Below are positions 38,256-46,454 of a stretch of 64,000 bases of DNA, piece after piece. The notes beneath the pieces were generated by a model. The model saw only the letters and a program-made list of their open reading frames with translations, searched no databases and was not told the origin of the DNA. The translations under genes and the position numbers were made by a program. The stretch is from Dermacoccus abyssi (GTDB taxonomy: Bacteria > Actinomycetota > Actinomycetes > Actinomycetales > Dermatophilaceae), in assembly GCF_003515945.1 (NCBI RefSeq), contig NZ_QWLM01000001.1, positions 62,001-126,000 on the forward strand, written 5' to 3'. The first letter of the stretch is position 1; the number at the start of each line of letters is the position of its first letter.

Positions 38256-38762
38256 GTGGAATCCTCCCGCTCCGACGACGACACGACCACAGGCGAGGCC
38301 ATGCCCCAACCCGTGCGGTACGCGGTGTGGCTCATGCTTGCAGGCGCGCTCGTCCAGGCGTTGTCGACCCTCACGACGGCACTCGATCGGGAGGGTATCC
38401 GGGCCCAGACGGCCCGCCTCGCCGACGAGTTCGACCGCTCCCTCGACGGCAAGGCGCTCGAGCGAGCCACCGATCAGGCGTACTGGTTCGGTGTAGGCAC
38501 CGGCGTGACGTTCGTGGCGCTCTGGCTCGTGGTCGCTCGGCTGTGCGCCATCGGTCGCACCAGCGGACGGCCTCTCGCGACGCTCTTCGCCACCGTCTAC
38601 ACCTTCACGTTCGCCTTCTCCGCGGTGCGTTCCTTCGGCCCGGGAGCGTTTCTGGGGCTCGTCACCGTCGTCGTCGGTGTCTCGGCCGTCTATCTGCTGT
38701 GGCGCAGGCCGGTCACGCCGTGGCTCGCGCGGTGCGCCGCGCGTCGCTCCCAGGGCGCGTGA
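38256..38762 (+). CDS. small membrane protein with four helices, function unknown
   Basis: I do not recognise this 168-residue protein. After a hydrophilic start it has four hydrophobic helices: LMLAGALVQALSTLTTAL, FGVGTGVTFVALWLVVARL, LFATVYTFTFAFSAV and FLGLVTVVVGVSAVYLLW. A charged loop of about 35 residues separates helices 1 and 2. GTG 38256 has no ribosome binding site but sits 8 nt after TAGCCT; ATG 38298 (MPQPVRYAVWL) is an alternative start. It is followed 23 bp later by the lipoprotein gene, which has its own promoter. Confidence 0.65.
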   Translation: MESSRSDDDTTTGEAMPQPVRYAVWLMLAGALVQALSTLTTALDREGIRAQTARLADEFDRSLDGKALERATDQAYWFGVGTGVTFVALWLVVARLCAIGRTSGRPLATLFATVYTFTFAFSAVRSFGPGAFLGLVTVVVGVSAVYLLWRRPVTPWLARCAARRSQGA

Positions 38763-38772
38763 GCCACGTCGA

Positions 38773-38778
38773 TAGGCT
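38773..38778 (+). promoter_or_regulatory. -10 element, leaderless promoter of the lipoprotein gene
   Basis: TAGGCT followed by 7 nt and the ATG at 38786. Confidence 0.55.
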
Positions 38779-38785
38779 GGATTTC

Positions 38786-39607
38786 ATGCCTCGCCACGTC
38801 GTCGCCGCCCTCACCGCTGCAGTCCTCGTCTCGTTGACGGCCTGTAGTTCGGGCGCCGACCCGAAGGACGTCACACCGACGTCGTCGACGTTCACGAACG
38901 GTGCCCAGTCGCCGACGACGGCTGCGCCCAACCCGAACCCGGTGACGTCGCCGAGCCCCGGCGCCGTCGTGAGTTCCGACAAGGTCTTCAACTTCGTGGT
39001 GCCCAGCGGATGGAACCTGTCGAAGAAGGCCCAGGCCGTCGCCTACCTCTCCTCGGCCACCGTCGCTCACAACGTCGCCCCCACGATCGCGATCACCCGC
39101 TCGAAGGTCTCCCCCGCGCCGGCTCTCGACAAGACCGTCCAGATGGCGATGATGCAGGCTCGCCAGGACGGCGCGAGCGTGGAGCGGCTCCCCGAGCGCA
39201 CCGTCGGGGGTGAGAAGTCGGTGGCCTTCACGGCCAAGTCGACGGAGAAGAACGTCGAACTGCAGCGGACCTACACGATGGTGGCGCACGACAAAGCCCT
39301 CTACGTCATCACGCTGACGAGTGCCCAGGCCGACGCGAAGCGTGACGAGGCCACCCTCACGTCGTTCCTCGCCGGCCTGACGTGGACGAAGAAGGGCGAC
39401 AAGGGTTCGACCGCCAGCGGCACGACACCGGCCCCCGTTCCCACCTCGACGTCCAACCCGCCTAAGCCGAGCTCCAGTTCGTCGAGCACAGCGTCCTCGT
39501 CGAGTTCGTCCTCGATGGCGCCCTCCTCGTCCAACAAGACAACCGGCTCGGCGAAACCCTCGAGCAGCACGTCCACGAAGCCCACGGCGTCGTCGACGTC
39601 GAAGTGA
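38786..39607 (+). CDS. lipoprotein (LpqN/LpqT-like)
   Basis: A 273-residue predicted lipoprotein: a short signal peptide with lipobox LTAC (Cys near residue 20), a Ser/Thr/Pro linker, then a folded domain of about 140 residues (FNFVVPSGWNLSKKAQAVAY through TLTSFLAGLTWTKK) resembling the LpqN/PsbP-like fold. The last 65 residues are an extreme Ser/Thr/Pro/Lys tail. It is anchored on the outer face of the membrane; the ligand is unknown. It converges on the ThrE-type gene. Confidence 0.78.
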   Translation: MPRHVVAALTAAVLVSLTACSSGADPKDVTPTSSTFTNGAQSPTTAAPNPNPVTSPSPGAVVSSDKVFNFVVPSGWNLSKKAQAVAYLSSATVAHNVAPTIAITRSKVSPAPALDKTVQMAMMQARQDGASVERLPERTVGGEKSVAFTAKSTEKNVELQRTYTMVAHDKALYVITLTSAQADAKRDEATLTSFLAGLTWTKKGDKGSTASGTTPAPVPTSTSNPPKPSSSSSSTASSSSSSSMAPSSSNKTTGSAKPSSSTSTKPTASSTSK

Positions 39608-39613
39608 CGCGCG

Positions 39614-41080
39614 TCAGTCGGTCTGCTGGACGGTGCGACGCAACACCTTCGAGGTGAGTGAGTCCGCGCCTGCGGAAATCTGACGGCCGAGCAGCGTCCC
39701 GAGGGAGACGCCGACCGACAGCGCAAGCCCCACGAGCATCGCCAGCAGGAACGAGTCGACCCAGTTGTTGTCCTCGTTGTCCGTGACGAAGTACATGATG
39801 CCCTTGTAGACCGCGAGACCGGGGAGCAAGGGAACAATGCTCGCGGCGGTCACTGCGATGCTCGGCACGTGCAGTCGCCGCGCCACCGTCGGTGCCGCAC
39901 ACCCGATGAGGAAGGTCGCGATTCCGGAGGCAACGGGCTGCGAGGTGCCCCCCAGGATGTTGAACGTGGCGAAGAGGAGCCACGAGACCCCGCCCGTGAC
40001 GATCGAGACGAGGACCGCTCGGGGCGCGCAGTAGGCCGAGACGGCGAAGGCGCCGCCGAGCAGCGCTCCGGCGAGGATCTGGACGACGACGTTCTGCGCC
40101 AACCCGTCCGAGGGGATGACGTACAGGTTCACCCCGATGCGACGCGCGAGACTCAGCACGAGCAGAACCCCGGCCACGACGCCGCCGGTCAGCAGCATGA
40201 CCTCGTACGTGCGCGCACCGGCGGTGAGGTAGAAGCCGTCCAGGGTGTCCTGCGCAGCGGTGACGACGGACATACCGGCCAGCAGCACCACGATGCTCGA
40301 GGCCACGACGATGCTCGGGCGCACTTGTGCGAGCCACCAGATGCCGCCGGTGTGATCGCGGATGACGAGCAATGCCACCGCGATGCCGGCTGCGATGGTC
40401 GCCCCGATGACCTGTCCGAAGAAGGTCGACAGCCCCATCCGCGCGAACCGCACCTGGACGTAGTCGATGAGCGCGGTGGCGACACCGGAGATGAGGATCA
40501 TCATGAGACCACCACCGAGAAGCATGGCGACACCGGCGCCCATGAGACCCCACGCTGCCGTCACGACGCCGCGACGGTATGAGTGCGGCATCTCGAGGAT
40601 GCGTTCGAGCTCACCGAGGTTGTCCTCGATGTCGACGGGCTCGCTGCCGCTGGCACCGATCTCGCGCACGAGGGAGTGGAGCGCCTCGAGGCGCGAGTAG
40701 TCCGTACCCATCGAACTGACGATGCGCATGACGGTGATGGGGTCGCGATGCACGCCGCGGTGCATGCTGAGCGTCACGGAGGTGTAGGTGATGTCGACGT
40801 GGACGCTCGAGAGGCCGTAGGCGCGGCAGACCCGCAACAGGGCAGCTGTCGTGTCGGCGACGGAGGCCCCGGTTACGAGCATGGCCTCGCCGAGACGCAG
40901 GCAGAAGTCGATGACAGCGCGGGTGTGCCACTCCGAGACGTAGTCGCTCCCGCCCCGAACCGCGATGGGCATCGTCGGAGGACCGCTCGGACGCAGCACC
41001 GATCGAGCTCGTCCTCGCACGCGTGTCGAACCGCCCGGCGTCGATCGTTGGGGCCGTCCACGCATGTTGCCCTCGGGCAT
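39614..41080 (-). CDS. threonine/serine exporter family protein (ThrE-like)
   Basis: A 488-residue transporter. An N-terminal cytoplasmic domain contains HTRAVIDFCLRLGEAMLVTG and the Ser-rich TSVTLSMHRG. It is followed by about ten helices in two repeats, matching the fused ThrE (DUF1212 plus DUF3815) architecture that exports threonine and serine in Corynebacterium. The substrate is inferred by family only. I chose ATG 41080 because CAAGGTGG precedes it by 5 nt. It is divergent from the aminopeptidase gene. Confidence 0.87.
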   Translation of the reverse strand: MPEGNMRGRPQRSTPGGSTRVRGRARSVLRPSGPPTMPIAVRGGSDYVSEWHTRAVIDFCLRLGEAMLVTGASVADTTAALLRVCRAYGLSSVHVDITYTSVTLSMHRGVHRDPITVMRIVSSMGTDYSRLEALHSLVREIGASGSEPVDIEDNLGELERILEMPHSYRRGVVTAAWGLMGAGVAMLLGGGLMMILISGVATALIDYVQVRFARMGLSTFFGQVIGATIAAGIAVALLVIRDHTGGIWWLAQVRPSIVVASSIVVLLAGMSVVTAAQDTLDGFYLTAGARTYEVMLLTGGVVAGVLLVLSLARRIGVNLYVIPSDGLAQNVVVQILAGALLGGAFAVSAYCAPRAVLVSIVTGGVSWLLFATFNILGGTSQPVASGIATFLIGCAAPTVARRLHVPSIAVTAASIVPLLPGLAVYKGIMYFVTDNEDNNWVDSFLLAMLVGLALSVGVSLGTLLGRQISAGADSLTSKVLRRTVQQTD

Positions 41081-41196
41081 TTTCACCACCTTGTCGCATC
41101 CACCATCAGCCACCCGTCATTGTGCGACATACCCACCCCAGGTCGGCAAGCCGCCCACCCGGCGCAGTGTCGGCGCGAAGGGGCACAATGGGAGGT

Positions 41197-42690
41197 GTGA
41201 GTGAGAAGCAGCAGCAAGCAGAGCACCGAAGCCGTCCCGGCGGCGCGCAGTTCCGCGAGTTCGTCGCCTCCGGTTGGGCGCCGCGTGACACGACACCGAC
41301 GCCACGCGCCGCGGTCGCAGACTTCACGCCGGCCCGTCGCGAGGCCCTCTCGCGGGAGTTCCCCGACGCACGGCTCGTCATCCCCGCAGGCGGACTCAAG
41401 GTCCGCAGCAACGACTGCGACTACCAGTTCCGTCCCCACTCGGCCTTTGCCTGGGTGACGGGTCTGGGCGCCGATCGTGAACCGGACGCCGTATTCGTCC
41501 TCGAGCCGCGCCCCGAGGGCGGCCACGAAGCCCAGATGTTCTTCAAGCCCCTCGCAGGCCGCGACACCGAGGAGTTCTTCGGTGACAGCCGCTACGGAGA
41601 GTTCTGGGTCGGTGCCCGACCCACACTCGATGACATGTCGAACGAACTGGGCGTGACGGCCCGTCACATCGACGAGTTCGGTGACGCCGTCGCGAAGGAC
41701 GCCGGCGTCGTCGACGTCCTCGTCGTGCGCGACGCCGACGCCGACATCACTGCCCAGATCGAGCAGGTGCGTTCCCACCTCGACGAGGCGGCCACCGAGG
41801 CCGTCCAGGCCAAGGACGCCGAGCTGGCACGCTTCCTGTCCACCGCGCGCCTGACGAAGGACGCGTGGGAGGTCGGCCAGATGCGCGAGGCCTGCGACGC
41901 CACGGCACGTGGCTTCGAGGCCGTCGTCGCCGACCTTCCGGAAGCGGTACACCGCGGTCGCGGTGAGCGTTGGGTCGAGGGCGTCTTCGGACTCCACGCG
42001 CGTCACGCCGGCAATGGCGTCGGCTACGACTCCATCTGTGCGAGCGGCGACCACGCCAACACGCTGCACTGGATCAAGAACACCGGCGAGATCCGCTCCG
42101 GCGACCTCATCCTCATCGATGCCGGAGTCGAGGTCGACTCGCTGTTCACCGCCGACGTGACGCGTACGCTGCCGGTCTCGGGAACCTTCTCCCCTGCCCA
42201 GCGCGAGATCTACCAGGCCGTCCTCGACGCTCAGAACGCCGGTTTCGCGGCCGCGAAACCCGGTGCGAAGTTCTCCGACGTCCACGCCGCGGCCATCCGC
42301 GTCATCGCCGAGCGCCTGCACGGGTGGGGCCTTCTTCCCGAGGGTGTCGACGTCGAGGCGACGCTCGACCCGGAGAACGGCCAGTACCACCGTCGCTGGA
42401 TGGTGCACGGTACGAGCCACCACCTCGGCCTCGACGTCCACGACTGCGCCCTGGCGCGCAAGGAGGAGTACATGGACGCCGAACTCAGCGAGGGCATGAT
42501 CATCACGATCGAGCCGGGCCTGTACTTCAAGGCGGACGACGAGCTCGCCCCCGAGCGCTTCCGCGGCATCGGTGTGCGCATCGAGGACGACGTGCTCATC
42601 ACGGCCGACGGCAACGAGAACCTGTCGAAGGCCCTTCCCCGTGAGCCTGACGAGGTCGAGGCCTGGATCAAGGACGTCTGGAGTCGCTGA
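41197..42690 (+). CDS. pepP: Xaa-Pro aminopeptidase (aminopeptidase P family)
   Basis: A 497-residue M24B metallopeptidase that removes N-terminal residues preceding proline. An N-terminal domain (to about residue 210) precedes the pita-bread fold with its five metal ligands: Asp in LIDAGVEVDS, Asp in FTADVTRTL, His in GTSHHLGLDVHD, Glu in ITIEPGLYF and Glu in GVRIEDDVL. GTG 41197 follows CACAAT by 7 nt (possible leaderless start); ATG 41188 with GAAGGGG upstream is an equally plausible start adding three residues. Confidence 0.9.
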   Translation: MSEKQQQAEHRSRPGGAQFREFVASGWAPRDTTPTPRAAVADFTPARREALSREFPDARLVIPAGGLKVRSNDCDYQFRPHSAFAWVTGLGADREPDAVFVLEPRPEGGHEAQMFFKPLAGRDTEEFFGDSRYGEFWVGARPTLDDMSNELGVTARHIDEFGDAVAKDAGVVDVLVVRDADADITAQIEQVRSHLDEAATEAVQAKDAELARFLSTARLTKDAWEVGQMREACDATARGFEAVVADLPEAVHRGRGERWVEGVFGLHARHAGNGVGYDSICASGDHANTLHWIKNTGEIRSGDLILIDAGVEVDSLFTADVTRTLPVSGTFSPAQREIYQAVLDAQNAGFAAAKPGAKFSDVHAAAIRVIAERLHGWGLLPEGVDVEATLDPENGQYHRRWMVHGTSHHLGLDVHDCALARKEEYMDAELSEGMIITIEPGLYFKADDELAPERFRGIGVRIEDDVLITADGNENLSKALPREPDEVEAWIKDVWSR

Positions 42691-42707
42691 CGTTCTGCCC
42701 GGACGAG

Positions 42708-42747
42708 CGACGGCCCGTCACTTCCGAGAGGAGGTGACGGGCCGTCG
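42708..42747. terminator. bidirectional hairpin terminator
   Basis: A perfect 14-bp stem (CGACGGCCCGTCAC/GTGACGGGCCGTCG) with a 12-nt loop between the convergent pepP and L,D-transpeptidase genes. Confidence 0.75.
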
Positions 42748-42769
42748 TCGATCGTGGGGGCGTCCGCGA

Positions 42770-43471
42770 TCAGTAGACGCTGACCGGCTCGCCGATATAG
42801 AGCAGGCGGTTCGCGATGAGGAAGTTCTGCGCCGACACGGACAGGCGGCAGCAACCGTGCGAGGCCGGGTAGGCCGGGATGGACGCGGAGCCGTGGAAGG
42901 CGATGCCACCGTTGAAGTAGAACGGGCGCCACAGGCCACCGAGTGCGCCGTAGTCCCAGCCGTTCGATCCGCGACGGTTGATGCGGAACTCGCCGGACGG
43001 CGTGGTCGCGCGGATCTTGCGGCCGTAGTAGGTGAACAGCTCACCGTTGCCGGTGGAGGTGTTGAAGATGTACTTCACCGAACCACCGCGCACGACCATG
43101 ACGATCTGGCGACGCTTGTCGACCTCCATGCGGTTACCACCGCGACGGCTGCCCGGGCGGGTTCCGCGGTTGACGGCGCCCCACGTCTTGGCACCCACAA
43201 CCCCGTCGCGGCCGAGACCAGCGACCTTCTGGATGGCGAGGACGGCCTGCACCGTCAGTGCACCGAAGACACCGTCGGGCGTGCCACACCAGTAGCCGAG
43301 CGAGTTGAGGCGCTTCTGAAGCGCGGTGACGGACGTACCGCGGCTACCGGCCTTGAGAACCGGGTTGGCTGCGGAGGCGCTGGTGGCCACGCCGGTACCC
43401 ACGGCGGCCAGTGCGCCCATGGCGGCAGCACCCGCGACGACACCGCGGCGGCTGATTTCGTTGTGTTCCAT
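42770..43471 (-). CDS. L,D-transpeptidase with peptidoglycan-binding domain, Tat signal
   Basis: A 233-residue exported enzyme. The N-terminus carries a twin-arginine signal (EISRRGVVAGAAAMG) ending near ATSASA. A PG_binding_1 domain (LQKRLNSLGYWCGTPDGVFG) is followed by a YkuD catalytic domain with HGSASIP and the active-site Cys in SHGCCRLS. It forms 3-3 cross-links or attaches proteins to peptidoglycan. ATG 43471 has GAAGGAG upstream. The 258 bp upstream to 43729 hold its leader and promoter; I checked for a ydaO-type riboswitch and found no convincing match. Confidence 0.9.
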   Translation of the reverse strand: MEHNEISRRGVVAGAAAMGALAAVGTGVATSASAANPVLKAGSRGTSVTALQKRLNSLGYWCGTPDGVFGALTVQAVLAIQKVAGLGRDGVVGAKTWGAVNRGTRPGSRRGGNRMEVDKRRQIVMVVRGGSVKYIFNTSTGNGELFTYYGRKIRATTPSGEFRINRRGSNGWDYGALGGLWRPFYFNGGIAFHGSASIPAYPASHGCCRLSVSAQNFLIANRLLYIGEPVSVY

Positions 43472-43729
43472 GACACGTCTCCTTCTCGTGGAACGGGCGA
43501 CCACTCGGCCGCTGCGGTTTCCCTCCCGCGTACCTATGACGCAACTGCGAGGCGTCCGGTTCCCCAAGAGGTCGATGTTCGTCGAACCGTCGACGACACC
43601 GCGCCCGCAGCGCTCGTACGTCGTTCCATCTAAACCAACGTCCATCATGCCAGAGAAACCCGATGCGGCTCCGCCGCCGGAGCCGTGTAGCGAGCACCTG
43701 CAACGAAATCGCAATGAAATACTGCGTGC

Positions 43730-44374
43730 ATGAGTGCACCCACCGACCGTCTCGTCGCCGAAGCCCTCGCGAAGTCGGGGTTGCTGTGGCTCACCTCCGC
43801 GGCCGGGTCTGCACCGTGTTGGCACGTGGTCGTCGACGGTGTCGCGTACGTCGTCACGGGCCCGGGTGAGCAGTACAGCCCCGTCCACGTGGGGCGTACG
43901 AGCGTCGTCGCTCGGGCCAAGGAGTCTCGCGCTCGCCTCGTCTCGTTCGACGCGGAGGCCTCCGTCGTCTCGCCCGAGGACGACGATTGGGAAGCCGCCA
44001 CGGGCGCTCTCAAGGCGGGGCGTCTCAACGCTCCCGGAGGCGACATCGTGGCTCGGTGGCGTGAGGAGGCCACAGTTCTGCGGCTCGTTCCCGACCTCAC
44101 CACGGTCGTGCTGCGCGGACAGAAGCTGCCGCCGCCAGCCGCGGAGAGTGGCTCGACATCCGACACACCCACCCCGGCGCAGCAGACGCCCGGTGACCGT
44201 CCCGATGACGGCCGGCGTCCGGCGTCCTGGCCCACCCGCTCCGCACGGGCCGCCGCCGAGCGCGCGAACCGTGCCGCGCAACGCGCCGACGAACAGGCGA
44301 CGAACGAAAGCGGTCCTGCCTCGCCGGAAGCCGGGTCGGGTGACGACGGCGGCGCGGCTAAGGTTAGCCCGTGA
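43730..44374 (+). CDS. hypothetical protein with FMN-binding split-barrel-like start
   Basis: A 214-residue protein. The first 110 residues (LAKSGLLWLTSAAGSAPCWHVVVDGVAYVVTGPGEQ) resemble the pyridoxamine-oxidase-like split barrel, a tentative match. The remainder is a Pro/Ala/Arg-rich low-complexity tail, probably disordered. No ribosome binding site is evident at ATG 43730. Its stop overlaps the GTG of the MgtE-like gene by 4 nt, and the DUF1003 gene follows, so the three are likely one operon. Confidence 0.65.
   Translation: MSAPTDRLVAEALAKSGLLWLTSAAGSAPCWHVVVDGVAYVVTGPGEQYSPVHVGRTSVVARAKESRARLVSFDAEASVVSPEDDDWEAATGALKAGRLNAPGGDIVARWREEATVLRLVPDLTTVVLRGQKLPPPAAESGSTSDTPTPAQQTPGDRPDDGRRPASWPTRSARAAAERANRAAQRADEQATNESGPASPEAGSGDDGGAAKVSP
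44359..44364 (+). promoter_or_regulatory. -10 element, internal leaderless promoter of the MgtE-like gene
   Basis: TAAGGT inside the end of the preceding gene, 6 nt before GTG 44371. It could express the MgtE-like and DUF1003 genes apart from the first gene. Confidence 0.45.
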
Positions 44375-45678
44375 GTACCCGCGTCTTCGTCGCCCGCCTC
44401 GTCGGCCTCACCGTCTTCGATCCGCTCGGAGACCGTGTGGGGCGAGTTCGTGACGTCGTCGTCGTCTTCGGCAAGAATCCGAGCCCGCGCGTCATCGGCC
44501 TCGTCGTCGAGGTCGTCCAGCGCCGCCGCGTGTTCCTGCCGCTGACGCGCGTCACCTCCATCGACGCGGGCAAGGTCATCACCACCGGTCTCGTCAACAT
44601 GCGCCGCTTCGAGCAGCGCCACAACGAGACCCTCGTGTGTGCCGAGCTCTTTGACCGCCAGGTCACCGTGCGCGACCCCGAGGCCGAGGAGTTCGTCGGC
44701 ACGGTCGAGGACATGTTGATGGAGCAGAACCAGCGCCGCGACTGGAACATCACGAAGGTCTTCGTGCGTGAGTCCGGCAGCGCCTCGAGCGCGTCGCGGG
44801 CCATGAACCGGCTGGCGCGTCGACGCGCGGGCAAGACGAGCCTGCACGACATCCGCGACGTCTTCGGTCTGCACCGCGAGCACCAGGAGCAGTCGGCCGA
44901 GCGACTCCTCGAGGCGTACGACGACCTGCGCGTCGAGGACCTCGCCGAGGTCATCCACGACCTCACACCGAAGCGGCGCGCCGAGGTGGCCGCGGCCCTC
45001 GACGACGGCAAGCTCGCCGATGTCCTCGAGGAGCTCCCCGAGGACGACCAGGTCGAGATCATCGCCGCGCTTGGCACCGACCGTGCCGCCGACGTCCTCG
45101 AGGCCATGGAACCGGACGACGCCGCCGACCTCCTCGGCGACCTGCCGCCCGAGACGGCCGAGGACCTGCTCAAGCGGATGGAGCCCGAGGACGCCGCGCC
45201 GCTGCGACGCCTCCTCTCCTACGACGAGAACACCGCCGGTGGTCTCATGACCACCGAGCCCGCCATCCTCGGCCCGGAAGCCACGATCGCGGAGGCACTC
45301 GCCGTCGTGCGCCGTGAGGAGCTCGACCCGGCCCTCGCGTCGGCCGTCTTCATCGCGCGCCCGCCGCTCGAGGTGCCCACGGGACGCTTTCTCGGGATGG
45401 TGCACACGCAGCGTCTGCTGCGCGAGCCGCCGCACACGTCGGTCGGCAACGTCGTCGACTCGACCATCGACCCGCTGAACGTCGAGGCTCCTCTCGGTGA
45501 GGTGACGCGCACGCTGGCGCAGTACAACCTCGTCTCGCTGCCCGTCGTCGACGACAACGGGCGCCTGCTCGGCGCCGTCACGGTCGACGACGTGCTCGAC
45601 CACATCCTTCCCGAGGACTGGCGTGAGGAGCGCCACGACCTTCACCACGACCGCAAGCTGCCGGGGGTGGACGCATGA
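44371..45678 (+). CDS. soluble MgtE_N-CBS protein with PRC-barrel-like N-terminus
   Basis: A 435-residue cytoplasmic protein made of the sensor part of MgtE magnesium channels. A beta-rich PRC-barrel-like region (about residues 1-145) is followed by the MgtE N-domain superhelix with acidic repeats (LEELPEDDQVEIIAAL, LEAMEPDDAADLLGDL) and two CBS domains (TTEPAILGPEATIAEAL; VSLPVVDDNGRLLGAV). The MgtE membrane domain is absent. It overlaps the DUF1003 membrane protein gene by 4 nt (ATGA), suggesting the two work together. M. tuberculosis Rv1232c is of this type. Confidence 0.85.
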   Translation: MSTRVFVARLVGLTVFDPLGDRVGRVRDVVVVFGKNPSPRVIGLVVEVVQRRRVFLPLTRVTSIDAGKVITTGLVNMRRFEQRHNETLVCAELFDRQVTVRDPEAEEFVGTVEDMLMEQNQRRDWNITKVFVRESGSASSASRAMNRLARRRAGKTSLHDIRDVFGLHREHQEQSAERLLEAYDDLRVEDLAEVIHDLTPKRRAEVAAALDDGKLADVLEELPEDDQVEIIAALGTDRAADVLEAMEPDDAADLLGDLPPETAEDLLKRMEPEDAAPLRRLLSYDENTAGGLMTTEPAILGPEATIAEALAVVRREELDPALASAVFIARPPLEVPTGRFLGMVHTQRLLREPPHTSVGNVVDSTIDPLNVEAPLGEVTRTLAQYNLVSLPVVDDNGRLLGAVTVDDVLDHILPEDWREERHDLHHDRKLPGVDA

Positions 45679-46355
45679 GCCGTAGCGGCAAGGACGAACG
45701 TCGCGACAACCGCGAGGAGATGCGCCGCGACGCTCTCAAGGAAGCGCGCCGCGAGATGCGCGGCGACGAACGCGGCGAGAGCACGGGGCGCCTCGATCAG
45801 CCCCAGGAGAAGCGCGCGAGTGTGCTGCCGCGCTTCTCGATGGACTCCGAGAACTTCGGTGTCGCGAGCGAGAAGTTCGCGCGCTTCATGGGCACGGCGA
45901 CGTTCCTCATCTGGATGACGCTGTTCGTCGCCATCTGGCTGGCGTGGAACACCTTCATGCCCGAATCGGCCCAGTTCGACCCTCGTGCGCTCAACTACAC
46001 GCTGCTCACGCTCATCCTGTCGCTGCAGGCCAGCTACGCGGCGCCGCTCATCCTGCTCGCGCAGAACCGTCAGGACGACCGTGACCGTGTCGGTCTCGAA
46101 CAGGACCGGGCACGCGACGAGCGCAACCTCGCCGACACCGAGTTCCTCACCCGCGAGGTGGCCTCGCTCCGTCTCGCGATGCGTGAGACCGCGACGCGTG
46201 ACTTCGTCCGTTCCGAGCTGCGCTCGCTCCTGGAGGAGATGGAGGAGCGCGGCATGCTCGCCTCACCGGAGGACGACGAGGAGTTGGGCGGTCGCGCGGA
46301 GCGGCCGAAGAACGAGCGCAAGCCGCGGCGCAAGGACGTCTCGAGCGGCGCCTGA
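45675..46355 (+). CDS. DUF1003 membrane protein
   Basis: A 226-residue protein with a strongly charged N-terminus (about 50 residues), two membrane helices (TATFLIWMTLFVAIWLAWN and a second around LLTLILSLQASYAAPLILLA) and a charged, coiled-coil-like C-terminus starting QNRQDDRDRVGLEQDRARDE. This is the normal layout of the family, whose function is unknown. It is translationally coupled to the MgtE-like CBS gene and 99 bp upstream of mrp. Confidence 0.87.
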   Translation: MSRSGKDERRDNREEMRRDALKEARREMRGDERGESTGRLDQPQEKRASVLPRFSMDSENFGVASEKFARFMGTATFLIWMTLFVAIWLAWNTFMPESAQFDPRALNYTLLTLILSLQASYAAPLILLAQNRQDDRDRVGLEQDRARDERNLADTEFLTREVASLRLAMRETATRDFVRSELRSLLEEMEERGMLASPEDDEELGGRAERPKNERKPRRKDVSSGA

Positions 46356-46441
46356 TCAGCGTCCTTCCCGCCGTCTCCGGGCGGCAAGGCGGACGTGTGC
46401 AACACCACGTCGCCCCGGCATGAGCACTTCCTACTGGGTCG

Positions 46442-46447
46442 TACGAT
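46442..46447 (+). promoter_or_regulatory. -10 element, leaderless promoter of mrp
   Basis: TACGAT followed by 7 nt and the ATG at 46455. Confidence 0.55.
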
Positions 46448-46454
46448 GGATGGC

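Noticed and set aside
43472-43729. ydaO-type (c-di-AMP) riboswitch before the L,D-transpeptidase
   Set aside because: A few similar short strings (cttggggaacc) exist, but the conserved core order and pairing could not be matched.
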